A stretch of DNA of 39,095 nt from an uncultured Opitutaceae bacterium (GCA_903952145.1 CAJBES010000045.1:1-39095); one strand, 5' to 3'; positions 10,453-19,531 are shown, counted from the stretch's first letter. A program made the numbers and translations. Notes: generated by a model not told the origin, from the letters alone.

Positions 10453-11679
10453 TCACGCGTGCACGGCCGCGAACATCGCGACAATATTTGCGGGCGGCAC
10501 GTCGGTCATGATATTGTGCACCTGCTGGAAGACGTAGCCGCCGCCCGGCCGCCAGACCTCCATCAGCCGGCGCACGTGGTCGCGCACCTGGCCGGGCGTG
10601 CCCGTCATGATCATTTCCCGCGTGTCGCAGCCGCCGCCCCAGAAGGTCAGCCGGCTGCCGAAGTCCGCCTTCAAGCCCGCGGGGGCCATGCCGCGGCAGG
10701 TGATCTGCACCGGATTGATCGCCTCGAGACCCGCCTCGATGAGGCCGGGGAGCAGTTCGCGCACGCCGCCGCAACAATGCAGCATGATCCGGAGATGCGG
10801 GGCGAGTTCGCGGACGCGCCGCCACAGCTGTCGCTGCCGCGGCTGGAAGAACTCGCGATACATCGCCGGCGAGATCTGCGGACCCGATTGCATGCCCAGG
10901 TCGTCGCCGAACAGGATGATATCAATGTGCGGACCCACCGCGCCCAGGAAACGCTCCAGATTAGCCAGATGCATCTGCACCAGCCGATCCAGAAAAGCAT
11001 GGGCCCGGTCCGGTTCGCCGGCGAGGAGCAGAAAAAAATTGTCGTTGCGGTAGAGAAACTGGCCCAGTTCGAGCAGGTTGCCGCCAAACAATCCGATGAT
11101 AGCACGGTCGGTCTGCGCACGCAGCCGGGCCGCCCCCGCCGCGAGTTGCCAGAGACCCCCGGCACCCGCCGCGATAGGCCCGGGCGGTGAGGCGGCGGTC
11201 GCCCACATCACTTCGCCGAGTGCCTCCTCGATCCGTTCGAGGTTGTCGTCCTCGGCAAATGGATAGCAGGTCTGTTCGAAGTAAAGCACGCCGGGCGGCA
11301 TCCGCGCCATGATCTGCTTGGTCGCCGAGCGCAGGACCCACTCATCCTCGTCACGCTCCGGTCTGGCCCACACCGGCATGAGGCAGGGCGAACCGTCGGG
11401 CAGCACCCACTCGGTCCACCACTTGTCCTCGAGCGCAAACGCCCGGCCGAGCTCGATGGTGTCCACGCCGAAAAGCTGCAGCACATCCTCGTCCACGATG
11501 GCAAGTTGCTGCACCGGATCGTAAACACGGATGGGCCTTTCCTCCAAACCAAGATACCGGCGCAACCGCCGGTAGGCCATGGCGGCGATGCCGGAGGAGC
11601 GGTGACCGGAAAAATCCACCGGAATGCGGTCCGGTTCGCGGTGATTCAACGCCATCAGCACTCGTTCGCGGGAGTTCAT
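10453..11679 (-). CDS. URO-D family protein A (not HemE)
   Basis: A 408-residue member of the uroporphyrinogen decarboxylase fold superfamily. It opens with MNSRERVLMALNHREPDRIPVDFSG, the usual start of the divergent URO-D-like group, and ends with GGGYVFQQVHNIMTDVPPANI. It lacks the HemE motif RPPVWxMRQAGR, so haem synthesis is not its job. It keeps an HxC pair (His301, Cys303 in MLHCCGG) as found in zinc-dependent corrinoid methyltransferases such as MtaA and CmuA, but not their C-terminal GC motif. The substrate is unknown; this group is abundant in Verrucomicrobiota and often lies among sugar-degradation genes. It is divergent from a GH43-type beta-propeller gene, with 161 bases between starts. 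Its stop is 10 bases from the convergent cNMP-binding protein. Confidence 0.85.
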   Translation of the reverse strand: MNSRERVLMALNHREPDRIPVDFSGHRSSGIAAMAYRRLRRYLGLEERPIRVYDPVQQLAIVDEDVLQLFGVDTIELGRAFALEDKWWTEWVLPDGSPCLMPVWARPERDEDEWVLRSATKQIMARMPPGVLYFEQTCYPFAEDDNLERIEEALGEVMWATAASPPGPIAAGAGGLWQLAAGAARLRAQTDRAIIGLFGGNLLELGQFLYRNDNFFLLLAGEPDRAHAFLDRLVQMHLANLERFLGAVGPHIDIILFGDDLGMQSGPQISPAMYREFFQPRQRQLWRRVRELAPHLRIMLHCCGGVRELLPGLIEAGLEAINPVQITCRGMAPAGLKADFGSRLTFWGGGCDTREMIMTGTPGQVRDHVRRLMEVWRPGGGYVFQQVHNIMTDVPPANIVAMFAAVHA

Positions 11680-11840
11680 GAGCAGGCTATGCCGGAGCGT
11701 AGGCGGACTTGGTGACGTTTTTCGACGAGATTTTCCACGGGTTTAATACGTGTTTCAGCTCGCGGCAGCCTTTCCGATCAGCCTCGATCCGCTGTTTCCC
11801 GCCCTGCTGTTCTTCATTCGTCCCCCTTTTTCTCATCCCC

Positions 11841-12863
11841 ATGCCCGCATCTCCGCCCTCCCCAGCTCTCTCTTTCGCGCTCCTTGATCCACCCGCCACC
11901 CCCGTGATTGGCAAGGACCACCCAGACCTCGCCGGCAACAAATACGGCTTTGAGGGCGGCTGCGTGGTGAAGGAGGCTGGCCGGTATCACCTCTTCACCG
12001 CGGAGATGGCGGGCGACCCGTTCTGGGTGAGAATGAGGCTCGCCCATTGGTCGAGCCCCGATGCGGAAAACTGGCGGCGCGAGGGTACGCTTTACGAAAC
12101 CGACGGTCGACTCACACCTGGCGACAACCGCTCTTCGCTCTGGGCCCCGATGGCGGTCTTCAACGACAACGAAAACTGCTGGAACCTGTTTTACATCGCC
12201 TACCGTCCCGGCGAAAACGAACACGAGGGACACATGAATGGGCAGATCTGGCGCGCTGTCTCCACCACCGTCGGCCGCGGCGGCATCGGCGGGCCATATG
12301 ACGACGCAGGCATCGTCCTGCAGCCTGACGCCGCCTCGCAGCCGTGGGAGGGCCAGCAGGGCACGGATTCCTTCTACCCATGGCACGTCGGCGCCGGGTG
12401 GTATGCTTTCTACGGCAGCCATAATCACTGGCCGGTGGGCCCGTGGCGCGTCGGCCTCGCCGAGGCCCCGGCGCTTGCCGGGCCATGGACCCGCTGCACC
12501 GGCCTTAATCCCTCGCCCATCGAGCCGGTCTTCATTGAAAACCCGCTCGTGACCAAAGTGGGAGCGCACTTTGTCGCCGTTTACGACAACTGTGCGCCGG
12601 GTGATACTTATATCCCGGAAGGCCGCCATGTAGGTTGTTCAATCTCCACCGACGGCGTCCATTGGCCCAAGGGCCATGACCTCGCCGTGCAGCCGACAGC
12701 CGGCCCCGCGCAATGGTCCGAAGACCTTCGCACACCACTGGGGCTCATTGCCGAGGCCGATGGCACCTTCACGCTGCTTTATACCGGCAAACTGCGGGGG
12801 CTTGATTTCTGGCCCGTGGGTCTCGCCCGTCTGCGGTTGGCGGGTAATAAAACCAATAAATAG
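11841..12863 (+). CDS. GH43/GH32-like beta-propeller glycosidase
   Basis: About 340 residues with repeated beta-propeller blades: GGCVVKEAGRYHLFTAEM, SLWAPMAVFNDNENCWNLFYIAYRP, FYPWHVGAGWYAFYGSH, ENPLVTKVGAHFVAVYDN and TFTLLYTGK. This pattern fits the five-bladed fold of GH32/43/62/68/117/130, but I cannot assign a family or catalytic residues with certainty. The ATG at 11841 (MPASPPSPALSFALLDPP) is chosen; the 44 residues from the upstream start at 11709 are cysteine/serine-rich and unlikely. No clear signal peptide is present from 11841, so it is probably cytosolic. It is divergent from URO-D-like A. The same pairing recurs at 26.8-29.1 kb. Confidence 0.75.
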   Translation: MPASPPSPALSFALLDPPATPVIGKDHPDLAGNKYGFEGGCVVKEAGRYHLFTAEMAGDPFWVRMRLAHWSSPDAENWRREGTLYETDGRLTPGDNRSSLWAPMAVFNDNENCWNLFYIAYRPGENEHEGHMNGQIWRAVSTTVGRGGIGGPYDDAGIVLQPDAASQPWEGQQGTDSFYPWHVGAGWYAFYGSHNHWPVGPWRVGLAEAPALAGPWTRCTGLNPSPIEPVFIENPLVTKVGAHFVAVYDNCAPGDTYIPEGRHVGCSISTDGVHWPKGHDLAVQPTAGPAQWSEDLRTPLGLIAEADGTFTLLYTGKLRGLDFWPVGLARLRLAGNKTNK

Positions 12864-13196
12864 AGGGCTCGCGCTGTTGCTTAGCCTCCATGTTCAACGG
12901 CACCAAATCAAGTATTGTGGGTGGTAACCCCACAAAGGATGGCGTGCCTCATTCATTAAAAACTCATTCATAATGAGAATTTTAAATGCTTTTTAAAAAT
13001 ATCATCGGCGTTAATTTTATTTTCCCCGGGCAAATCGGGCTTCCATTTTTGCACCGATCCTAGCATGGTGGCCGGGCACAGCGGGCATTAAAGAGCCGTC
13101 TGTCCCGGCCGGGTGACGCCGCCCCGGGACCTTCGATCCGGATATTTCCACTGCGTTCCGGTGATCGAAACGGTGGCCGGGGTCTTTTCCATATCT
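12864..13196. other. 333-base intergenic region with AT-rich core
   Basis: No gene was recognised here. It holds a hairpin GTGGG/CCCAC (12917-12933), a second hairpin CTCATT-CAT-AATGAG (12963-12977) followed by T-rich sequence, and an AT-rich core from about 12950 to 13025 within GC-rich DNA. The first half could end transcription of the beta-propeller gene. The second half, GC-rich again, precedes nitronate monooxygenase and presumably holds its promoter, though no consensus -35/-10 pair is evident. Confidence 0.5.
12963..12989 (+). terminator. Possible weak terminator after beta-propeller gene
   Basis: A 6-bp stem CTCATT/AATGAG with a CAT loop (12963-12977) is followed by AATTTTAAATGC. The stem is short and AT-rich, so this is a weak candidate. 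The TAATGAGAAT core also resembles half of an iron-regulator site, without a full match. Confidence 0.3.
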
Positions 13197-14618
13197 ATGT
13201 CACATCCGGTCATCATTCAGGGCGGTATGGGTGTAGCTGTCTCCAATTGGGAGCTGGCGAACGCCGTTTCTCGGTTGGGCGCACTCGGCGTCATTTCCGG
13301 CACGGCGCTGGCCAGCGTGCTGACGCGGCGCCTGCAGGCCGGCGATCCGCTGGGGGAGATGCGCCGCGCGCTGGCCAATTTTCCCATCCCGGCGGTGGCG
13401 GAAAGAATTCTCGCCCGCTATCATGTCCCGGGCGGCAAGGCGGCGGCGGCATCACATGCACCGACACCCATGCCGACCCTGCAACCGGGTCCGGCCCTCA
13501 CCGAACTGACCGTGGCGGCCAATTTTGCCGAGGTTTTCCTCGCCAAGGAAGGGCACTCAGGTGTGGTCGGCATCAATCTCCTCGAAAAAATCCAGCTCCC
13601 CACCCTGGCCTCGCTGTATGGGGCGATGCTGGCCAAGGTCGACTACGTGCTGATGGGCGCCGGCATCCCGCGCGCCATCCCCGGCCTGCTTGACCGGCTG
13701 GCGGAGGGCGCGCCGACGGAGCACAAAATCGACGTCATCGGCGCCAGGCCCGGCGAAGATCACTTCCTCAGCTTTGACCCGGCGGCATTTTTCGGCGGAT
13801 CAGCCCCGCGCCTGTCGCGTCCGCTGTTTCTCGCCATTGTCGCCTCCGCGACGCTCGCCATGACCCTCGCCCGCAAGTCCAGCGGCCACGTGGACGGCTT
13901 CGTGGTCGAGGGTGAATTAGCCGGCGGTCATAACGCTCCCCCCCGCGGCCCGCTGCAACTCGACGCCCGCGGCGAGCCGATCTACGGCCCGCGCGATGTG
14001 CCCGAACTCGCCAAAATCCGCGAACTCGGTCTGCCCTTCTGGCTGGCGGGCAGCCATGCGCGGCCGGAAAAACTGGCGGAGGCGCTGCAGGCGGGCGCCG
14101 CGGGCATCCAGGTTGGCACAGCCTTCGCATTTTGCGAGGAATCTGGCATCGATCCCGGCTACAAAAGACGGATAATCCAAGCCGCCCGCGCCGGCACGGC
14201 ACGGGTGTTTACCGACCCAGTCGCCTCTCCCACGGGCTTTCCCTTCAAGGTCGCGGAACTGGCCGGCACCCTTTCGACCCAAGAGACTTATGCGGCGCGG
14301 GGCCGGATCTGCGACCTCGGCTACTTGCGACAGCCTTATCTCAAACCCGAAGGCAGTGTTGGCTATCGTTGCGCTGCGGAACCGGTTGAGGACTACGTGC
14401 GCAAGGGTGGCCTTGTCGCGGACACCACGGGCCGGAAATGCCTGTGCAATGGCCTCATGGCCACCGTGGGATTGGGACAGTTGCGCAACGGCGAAACGGA
14501 ACCCCCCATCCTGACCGCGGGCAACGAGGTGGCCGACCTCGCCCGGCTGCTGCCGGAAGGCCAAGACAGCTACCGGGCGGAGGACGTCCTCCGCTATCTG
14601 CGCGGCACGCTGGCTTGA
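13197..14618 (+). CDS. Nitronate monooxygenase family flavoprotein
   Basis: A 473-residue TIM-barrel FMN enzyme of the nitronate monooxygenase (2-nitropropane dioxygenase) family, which oxidises alkyl nitronates or acts as an NAD(P)H:flavin-dependent oxidoreductase. Evidence: VIIQGGMGVAVSNWELANAV at the N-terminus, VDGFVVEGELAGGHNAPPRG, and the phosphate-binding LPFWLAGSHARPEKLAEAL...AAGIQVGTAFAFCEESG. A C-terminal extension beyond the barrel includes GRKCLCNGLMATVGLGQ, seen in the long bacterial form. The ATG at 13197 (MSHPVIIQGG) fits the family; an upstream start at 13113 adds non-conserved sequence. It is convergent with pyc across a structured spacer. The physiological substrate is unknown. 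Confidence 0.88.
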   Translation: MSHPVIIQGGMGVAVSNWELANAVSRLGALGVISGTALASVLTRRLQAGDPLGEMRRALANFPIPAVAERILARYHVPGGKAAAASHAPTPMPTLQPGPALTELTVAANFAEVFLAKEGHSGVVGINLLEKIQLPTLASLYGAMLAKVDYVLMGAGIPRAIPGLLDRLAEGAPTEHKIDVIGARPGEDHFLSFDPAAFFGGSAPRLSRPLFLAIVASATLAMTLARKSSGHVDGFVVEGELAGGHNAPPRGPLQLDARGEPIYGPRDVPELAKIRELGLPFWLAGSHARPEKLAEALQAGAAGIQVGTAFAFCEESGIDPGYKRRIIQAARAGTARVFTDPVASPTGFPFKVAELAGTLSTQETYAARGRICDLGYLRQPYLKPEGSVGYRCAAEPVEDYVRKGGLVADTTGRKCLCNGLMATVGLGQLRNGETEPPILTAGNEVADLARLLPEGQDSYRAEDVLRYLRGTLA

Positions 14619-14650
14619 GGTCAAGCGGGAGACCTCGTGACTGTTTTCCC

Positions 14651-14709
14651 ACCCAGTAAGCCGAAGGGGCGCAGCTTGCGCCTGCGTCCGCTGGGTGCCC
14701 CTTCGGCTT
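14651..14709. terminator. Structured bidirectional terminator between nitronate monooxygenase and pyc
   Basis: A 13-bp perfect inverted repeat, AAGCCGAAGGGGC (14658-14670) and GCCCCTTCGGCTT (14697-14709), encloses a second hairpin GGCGCA-GCT-TGCGCC (14668-14682) that shares three bases with its left arm. ACCCAG (14651-14656) can also pair with CTGGGT (14691-14696). The region separates two convergent genes, so a two-way terminator is likely. No long T-tract follows on either strand. Confidence 0.6.
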
Positions 14710-14763
14710 CACACCCCGCGATAATCCGATAATCAGCAGACAGTAAGCAATATCCCGTCGCCT

Positions 14764-17700
14764 TCACCCGCTCGCGCGGAGTTTTACGATCAGGTCCTTG
14801 GCCTCGACGGTGTCACCCACGGCGGCGTGAAGCTCGGCGATCACACCGCCGGCCGGTGCGTAGACGGAGGTCTGCATCTTCATCGCCTCCATCATGAAGA
14901 GCCGGTCGCCCTTCGCCACCTTGGCACCGACGGAGGTGGACAGCGTCGCGATGAGGCCGGGGATGGGCGCGGCGATCTGCAGCGGGTCGGCCAGGTCGGC
15001 CTTCACACGGATCTTGACCGTGGGGGTCACACTCTTGTCGTGGATGAAGACCTCGCGGGTGATGCCGTTGAGCTCACAAGTGACGGGCCGCCGGCCGTCC
15101 CTGTCGGCCTCGCCGACGCTGATGAGTCGGATGATGAGCACCTTGCCCTCCTCGATCTCCACGGAGATCTCCTCGCGCGGCTTCAGGCCGTAGAAATACG
15201 CGGGGGTGGGCAGCACACTGACGTCACTGTATTCGCGCAGGTGCTTGGCAAAATCGGCGAAGACCTGCGGATACATGAGGTGGGAGTAAAATTCGTCGTC
15301 GGTGGGCTCGCGGCAGAGTTTATCCGCCAGCGGCGTTTTTAACGCGGCGAGTTCTGCAGTGAATGCGGCCTTTCCCGTCGCGTTAGGGACAACGCGCCCC
15401 ACCTTTTTAGCGGCACGCTTTTGCTCGGCTGCGAGCGCGGCCCTGTATTTCGCCTGTGCTTCTCTGCAGCGTTTCTCGCCGAGTACGGCGCGCCACATTG
15501 CGGCCGGCCAGCCGCCATCGGGCCAGCCGAGCCCGCCGGTGAGCATGTCGATGACACTCTCGGGATAAGGCGTCTCGCCCGGGGGCAGGTTGACCACATC
15601 GGCGGGGTGGATGCCGCGCGAAAAGAGAAAAAGCGCCATGTCGCCAACGACCTTGGAGGAAGGCGTGACCTTCACGATGTCGCCGAAGAGCTGGTTGACC
15701 TCGGCATAGGTGCGCGCGATCTCGGGCCAGCGGTGCGCGACGCCCATGGAAACGGCCTGCTCCTTGAGGTTGGTATACTGGCCGCCGGGCATCTCGTGCA
15801 GATAGACCTCGGCGCTGCCGGTTTTCGGCGCGGTGTCGAAGGGCGCGTAGAACGTGCGTACCTGTTCCCAATAGTCGGAGAATTGGTTGAGCCGGTCGAG
15901 GTCGAGCCCGGTGTCGCGCGGGGTGTGTTGCAGGGCCGCAACCACCGAGTTGAGGTTGGGCTGTGCGGTGCTGCCCGACATAGAGGCGGTCGCGAGGTCC
16001 ACAATGTCCACGCCGGCATCGGCGGCGCGGAGGACGGAGGCGGCGCTGATGCCGCTGGTGTCGTGGGTGTGAAAGTGGATGGGCAGGCCCACCTCCTCCT
16101 TCAGCGTCTTCACGAGCTTGTGGGCGGCGTAGGGCCGGCAGAGGCCGGCCATGTCCTTGATCGCAAGGACGTGCGCGCCCATGCGCTCAAGCTCCTTTGC
16201 CAGCTTCACGTAATACTTGAGCGTAAATTTGTCGCGGCGGTCGTCGAGAATGTCGCCCGAGTAGCAAAGCGCGGCCTCGCAGACCGCATGCGTCTCCTGC
16301 ACGGCGTCCATCGCCACGCGGAGGTTGGGGAGATAGTTCAGCGAGTCGAAGATCCGGAAAATGTCCATGCCACTGGCGGCGGCATGCTTCACGAAGCCAG
16401 CGACGACGGCGTCGGGATAGTTGGTGTAACCGACGGCATTGGCGCCGCGCAGCAGCATCTGGAAACAGATGTTCGGCACCTTGGCGCGGAGCTGGCGCAG
16501 GCGCTCCCAAGGATCCTCGTTAAGGAAGCGCATCGCGGTGTCGAAGGTGGCGCCGCCCCACATCTCCAGCGAGTAGAGCTCCGGCGCGCGCCGGGCGAGG
16601 AAGCCGGCGCAGGCCAGCATGTCGTAGCTGCGCACACGCGTGGCCATGAGTGACTGGTGGGCGTCGCGGAAGGTCGTGTCGGTGACAAGCAGGCGTTTTT
16701 GCTGCCGCGTCCACTCGGCGAATTTCTTCGCCCCGACGCGCAGGAGGCGGTCGCGGGTGCCGAGGGGCGGCGTGCTATGGTCGTCGTGACCCGGCGGGGT
16801 GACCGCGGGCAGGGCCCGGGCCGGACGGTAGCCCTTGGCGTGCGGGTTGCCGTTGACGGTGATGTTGCCCAGGAAGCTGAGCAGCTTGGTAGCCCGGTCG
16901 CGGCGGGGCTTGAAAGTGAAGAGCTCGGGCGAGGTGTCGATGAGCGTGGTCGTGGCCTCGCCGGAACGGAAGAGCGGATGGGCGATGACGTTCTCGAGAA
17001 ACGGGATATTGGTCTTCACGCCGCGGATGCGGAACTCGCTGAGGACGCGACGGGCGCGGTTCAGCGCGATCTCGTAACTCGGGCCGCTGGTGATGCTCTT
17101 CACAAGCAGCGAGTCGTAGAACGGCGTGATGACGGCATCGGTGTAGCCCATGCCGCCGTCGAGGCGCACGCCGAAGCCGCCCGGCGAGCGGTAGGCGAGG
17201 ATGCGGCCGTAGTCGGGCACGAATTTGCTCTCCGGGTCCTCGGTGGTGATGCGGCACTGGATGGCATAGCCCTGGCGCGGCACGTCGGCTTGCACCGGCA
17301 TGCCCACTTCCGGCGAATGCAGGGCGTGCCCCTGCGCGATGAGAATCTGGGCCCGGACGAGGTCGAGACCGGTGATGACCTCGGTGACGGTGTGCTCGAC
17401 CTGGATGCGCGGGTTCATCTCGATGAAAAACCACTCGTGGCGGTCGAGATCATAGAGAAATTCGATGGTCCCGGCGTTGTCGTAACGGATGGCACGGGCG
17501 ATCTTCACCGCCGCCGCACAGAGTTCGCCGATCACGGCGGGCGGCAGGCCGAAGCTCGGCGCCACCTCGACCACCTTCTGGTGGCGGCGTTGCACGGAAC
17601 AGTCGCGCTCGTGGAGGTGGATGACATTGCCATGCTGATCGCCCAAGATCTGCACCTCGATGTGTTTTGCGCGCGGAATGTATTTCTCGAGAAAGACCGC

Positions 17701-18330
17701 GGGATTGCCGAACGCGCGGCCGGCCTCACCCTGCGCCTCGTCGAGCAGCGACCGGAGGTCGGCCGCCTGCGACACGACGCGCATGCCGCGACCGCCGCCG
17801 CCGAAGGCCGCCTTGATGATCAGCGGAAAGCCTATCTCCCGCGCAATCTTGACCGCCTGCTCGCGGTCCGTCACCGGCTCCTCGGTGCCGGGCAGCACGG
17901 GCACGTGATTTTTTTTCGCGAGGGTGCGCGCGGCAGTTTTGTCGCCCATCATCTCCAGTAATTCGGACCGTGGGCCGACAAAGACGATGCCGGCCTGCTC
18001 ACAGGCGCGGGCAAATCCGGCGTTTTCCGAAAGGAAACCGTAGCCGGGATGGATGGCTTCAACCCCCTTCTCCCTGGCAACGCCGATGATGGACTTGATG
18101 TCGAGGTAGGCGGCCACCGGGCCATGACCGTGGCCGATCTGATAGGATTCATCGGCCTTGTAGCGATGAATACAGAAACGGTCCTCCTGCGCAAAGACGG
18201 CCACGGTGCGGAGGTGAAGTTCGGTGCCGGCGCGGAAGATGCGCACCGCGATCTCGCTGCGGTTAGCGGCCATGAGCTTGCGGACGGGCCGGATGGCGGG
18301 GCGGGGCGGGGGGTTGGGGGATTGGGTCAC
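14764..18330 (-). CDS. pyc: Pyruvate carboxylase
   Basis: A biotin enzyme of about 1,188 residues that carboxylates pyruvate to oxaloacetate, replenishing the TCA cycle and feeding gluconeogenesis. All modules are in one chain: biotin carboxylase (ANRSEIAVRIFRAGTEL onward, glycine-rich KAAFGGGGRGMRVV, FIEMNPRIQVEHTVTE), carboxyltransferase (LLVTDTTFRDAHQSLMATRVRSYDML, HFHTHDTSG), and a C-terminal biotinyl domain with FMMEAMKMQ, whose biotinyl-lysine codon is at 14878-14880. The start is uncertain. The ATG at 18273 would cut into the first beta-strand (KLMAANRSEIA), so the in-frame GTG at 18330 is chosen; GTG codons at 18375 and 18468 would add sequence not expected in the family. It lies downstream of URO-D-like B on the same strand. 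Confidence 0.94.
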   Translation of the reverse strand: MTQSPNPPPRPAIRPVRKLMAANRSEIAVRIFRAGTELHLRTVAVFAQEDRFCIHRYKADESYQIGHGHGPVAAYLDIKSIIGVAREKGVEAIHPGYGFLSENAGFARACEQAGIVFVGPRSELLEMMGDKTAARTLAKKNHVPVLPGTEEPVTDREQAVKIAREIGFPLIIKAAFGGGGRGMRVVSQAADLRSLLDEAQGEAGRAFGNPAVFLEKYIPRAKHIEVQILGDQHGNVIHLHERDCSVQRRHQKVVEVAPSFGLPPAVIGELCAAAVKIARAIRYDNAGTIEFLYDLDRHEWFFIEMNPRIQVEHTVTEVITGLDLVRAQILIAQGHALHSPEVGMPVQADVPRQGYAIQCRITTEDPESKFVPDYGRILAYRSPGGFGVRLDGGMGYTDAVITPFYDSLLVKSITSGPSYEIALNRARRVLSEFRIRGVKTNIPFLENVIAHPLFRSGEATTTLIDTSPELFTFKPRRDRATKLLSFLGNITVNGNPHAKGYRPARALPAVTPPGHDDHSTPPLGTRDRLLRVGAKKFAEWTRQQKRLLVTDTTFRDAHQSLMATRVRSYDMLACAGFLARRAPELYSLEMWGGATFDTAMRFLNEDPWERLRQLRAKVPNICFQMLLRGANAVGYTNYPDAVVAGFVKHAAASGMDIFRIFDSLNYLPNLRVAMDAVQETHAVCEAALCYSGDILDDRRDKFTLKYYVKLAKELERMGAHVLAIKDMAGLCRPYAAHKLVKTLKEEVGLPIHFHTHDTSGISAASVLRAADAGVDIVDLATASMSGSTAQPNLNSVVAALQHTPRDTGLDLDRLNQFSDYWEQVRTFYAPFDTAPKTGSAEVYLHEMPGGQYTNLKEQAVSMGVAHRWPEIARTYAEVNQLFGDIVKVTPSSKVVGDMALFLFSRGIHPADVVNLPPGETPYPESVIDMLTGGLGWPDGGWPAAMWRAVLGEKRCREAQAKYRAALAAEQKRAAKKVGRVVPNATGKAAFTAELAALKTPLADKLCREPTDDEFYSHLMYPQVFADFAKHLREYSDVSVLPTPAYFYGLKPREEISVEIEEGKVLIIRLISVGEADRDGRRPVTCELNGITREVFIHDKSVTPTVKIRVKADLADPLQIAAPIPGLIATLSTSVGAKVAKGDRLFMMEAMKMQTSVYAPAGGVIAELHAAVGDTVEAKDLIVKLRASG

Positions 18331-18468
18331 GGTGAAAATCGGGGGTGCCCATCTGTAGGCGGGGCGTTGGTGCACGCCAAGGAGAACCGGAACAGATGTA
18401 TGCCCGGCACCGGTCGTTCCGGTCCGTGAATTCGTCAAGTAATAAGCACTCTCAATATAGGCGCCCAC

Positions 18469-18489
18469 GGGCGTCGCCGAGCGACGCCC
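18469..18489. repeat. Palindromic GGGCGTCG/CGACGCCC element
   Basis: GGGCGTCG (18469-18476) and CGACGCCC (18482-18489) form a perfect 8-bp stem around CCGAG. It lies between URO-D-like B and pyc on the minus strand. It may act as a terminator for the former or be one copy of a dispersed palindromic repeat; only this copy was noticed in the window. Confidence 0.5.
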
Positions 18490-18517
18490 CTACAAATATC
18501 ACTCCTGGCTATCCCTA

Positions 18518-19531
18518 CTAACTGCCTTTCCGCGGCAGTTTCTCCCAGCGCCGGAAAGCCTCACACATGGCGGCTAGCTTTTCCGGCGTGTGGTTGACGT
18601 CTTTGGGGGTCGAGTAGGCCATGCTGATGTAGCCGCCGTTGAAGGCGCCCAGTGTCGTGATCAACCGTTTTGCGTAGTTCCGGATGTCGTCGAGCGAGCC
18701 CTCGATCATGGTTTTCTGGATGTCCACGGGACACCAGAACGCCAGCCGGCCCCCAACCTTCGCGGCCAAGTTTTCCACGCCCATATTCTCCTGCTGGTCC
18801 TGCTGGATGACATTCAGCCCGGCCTCCGCCAACGCTGGGAGGAGGTCGATGATGTAGCCACAGGAATGTAGCCAGACATCCATGCCAAGGCTGTGGGCAT
18901 AGGCCCAGTTCGCACGGTAATGCGGCATGAAAAACTCCTCGATCATCTCAGGTTTGACCATGAGGCGATTTTGCAGGCCCCAGTCGTCGTAGCTCATGAC
19001 GCCGTCGCAGCCCAACTCATGAAGGAGCCGAATGGACTCCTTTTGTTTGGCGGCCAGGCGACCGACAAAGGCTTTGAGATCGTCGGGGCTTTCATAATAG
19101 GCCACGAACATGGCCTCCAGTGTCATGAGGTTGTGCGTCCCCTCGTTTAGGGAACCGCAAGGCATGACACCCAGACAGTATTTGGGGTTGGTGGACTGGC
19201 GGGTCGCGGCGACGCGCGCAGCGGCTTCCTTGAACAGATCCGCCCGGTGCAAATCGGGTATAACGTAGTCAGCCTGCCGGCGGATGTCCCTGATGGCGGG
19301 ATCGAGGACTTCGCCCCGGCCGATGACCCCGCCTTTCATGCGGTAGAATTTGGTGCCCCAGCAGTCGATCATCGTATCGATGTCGCCCTCATTTTTCCAG
19401 TCCTGCACGGGCGCGGGCTTGGGAATCCAAAGCCATTCGATATCATTTTCTTTCCCGTCCGGGAGATAATGGGGAATCCGATCAGGACCCTTGAAGTGGA
19501 TGGCAGCCCGGACGCGTTCTTGTGAGATCAT
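18518..19531 (-). CDS. URO-D family protein B (not HemE)
   Basis: A 337-residue URO-D-fold protein, starting MISQERVRAAIHFKGPDRIPHYLPDG, the typical N-terminus of the divergent URO-D-like group. The HemE arginine motif is missing. The metal-site HxC is kept as His222-x-Cys224 in WLHSCGYIIDLLP, and FWCPVDIQ lies further on; these resemble zinc/methyltransferase relatives (MtaA, MtbA, CmuA), although no corrinoid protein or methyltransferase partner is encoded in the window. DDWGLQNRLMVKPEMIEEFFMPHY is the conserved central segment. It is divergent from the S9 peptidase with a 235-base spacer and followed by pyc. The substrate is unknown; a role in carbohydrate or methyl-group metabolism is speculation. 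Confidence 0.85.
   Translation of the reverse strand: MISQERVRAAIHFKGPDRIPHYLPDGKENDIEWLWIPKPAPVQDWKNEGDIDTMIDCWGTKFYRMKGGVIGRGEVLDPAIRDIRRQADYVIPDLHRADLFKEAAARVAATRQSTNPKYCLGVMPCGSLNEGTHNLMTLEAMFVAYYESPDDLKAFVGRLAAKQKESIRLLHELGCDGVMSYDDWGLQNRLMVKPEMIEEFFMPHYRANWAYAHSLGMDVWLHSCGYIIDLLPALAEAGLNVIQQDQQENMGVENLAAKVGGRLAFWCPVDIQKTMIEGSLDDIRNYAKRLITTLGAFNGGYISMAYSTPKDVNHTPEKLAAMCEAFRRWEKLPRKGS

Noticed and set aside
10453-11679. HemE uroporphyrinogen decarboxylase
   Set aside because: The RPPVWxMRQAGR motif is lacking and two further divergent paralogues exist in the window.
12963-12990. Fur box
   Set aside because: Only TAATGAGAAT resembles half of the consensus; the second half does not match and no iron gene is adjacent.
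15421-17961. Two long plus-strand frames (410 and 434 codons) inside pyc
   Set aside because: They are antisense to conserved biotin carboxylase and carboxyltransferase domains; their residues are explained by the complementary codons.
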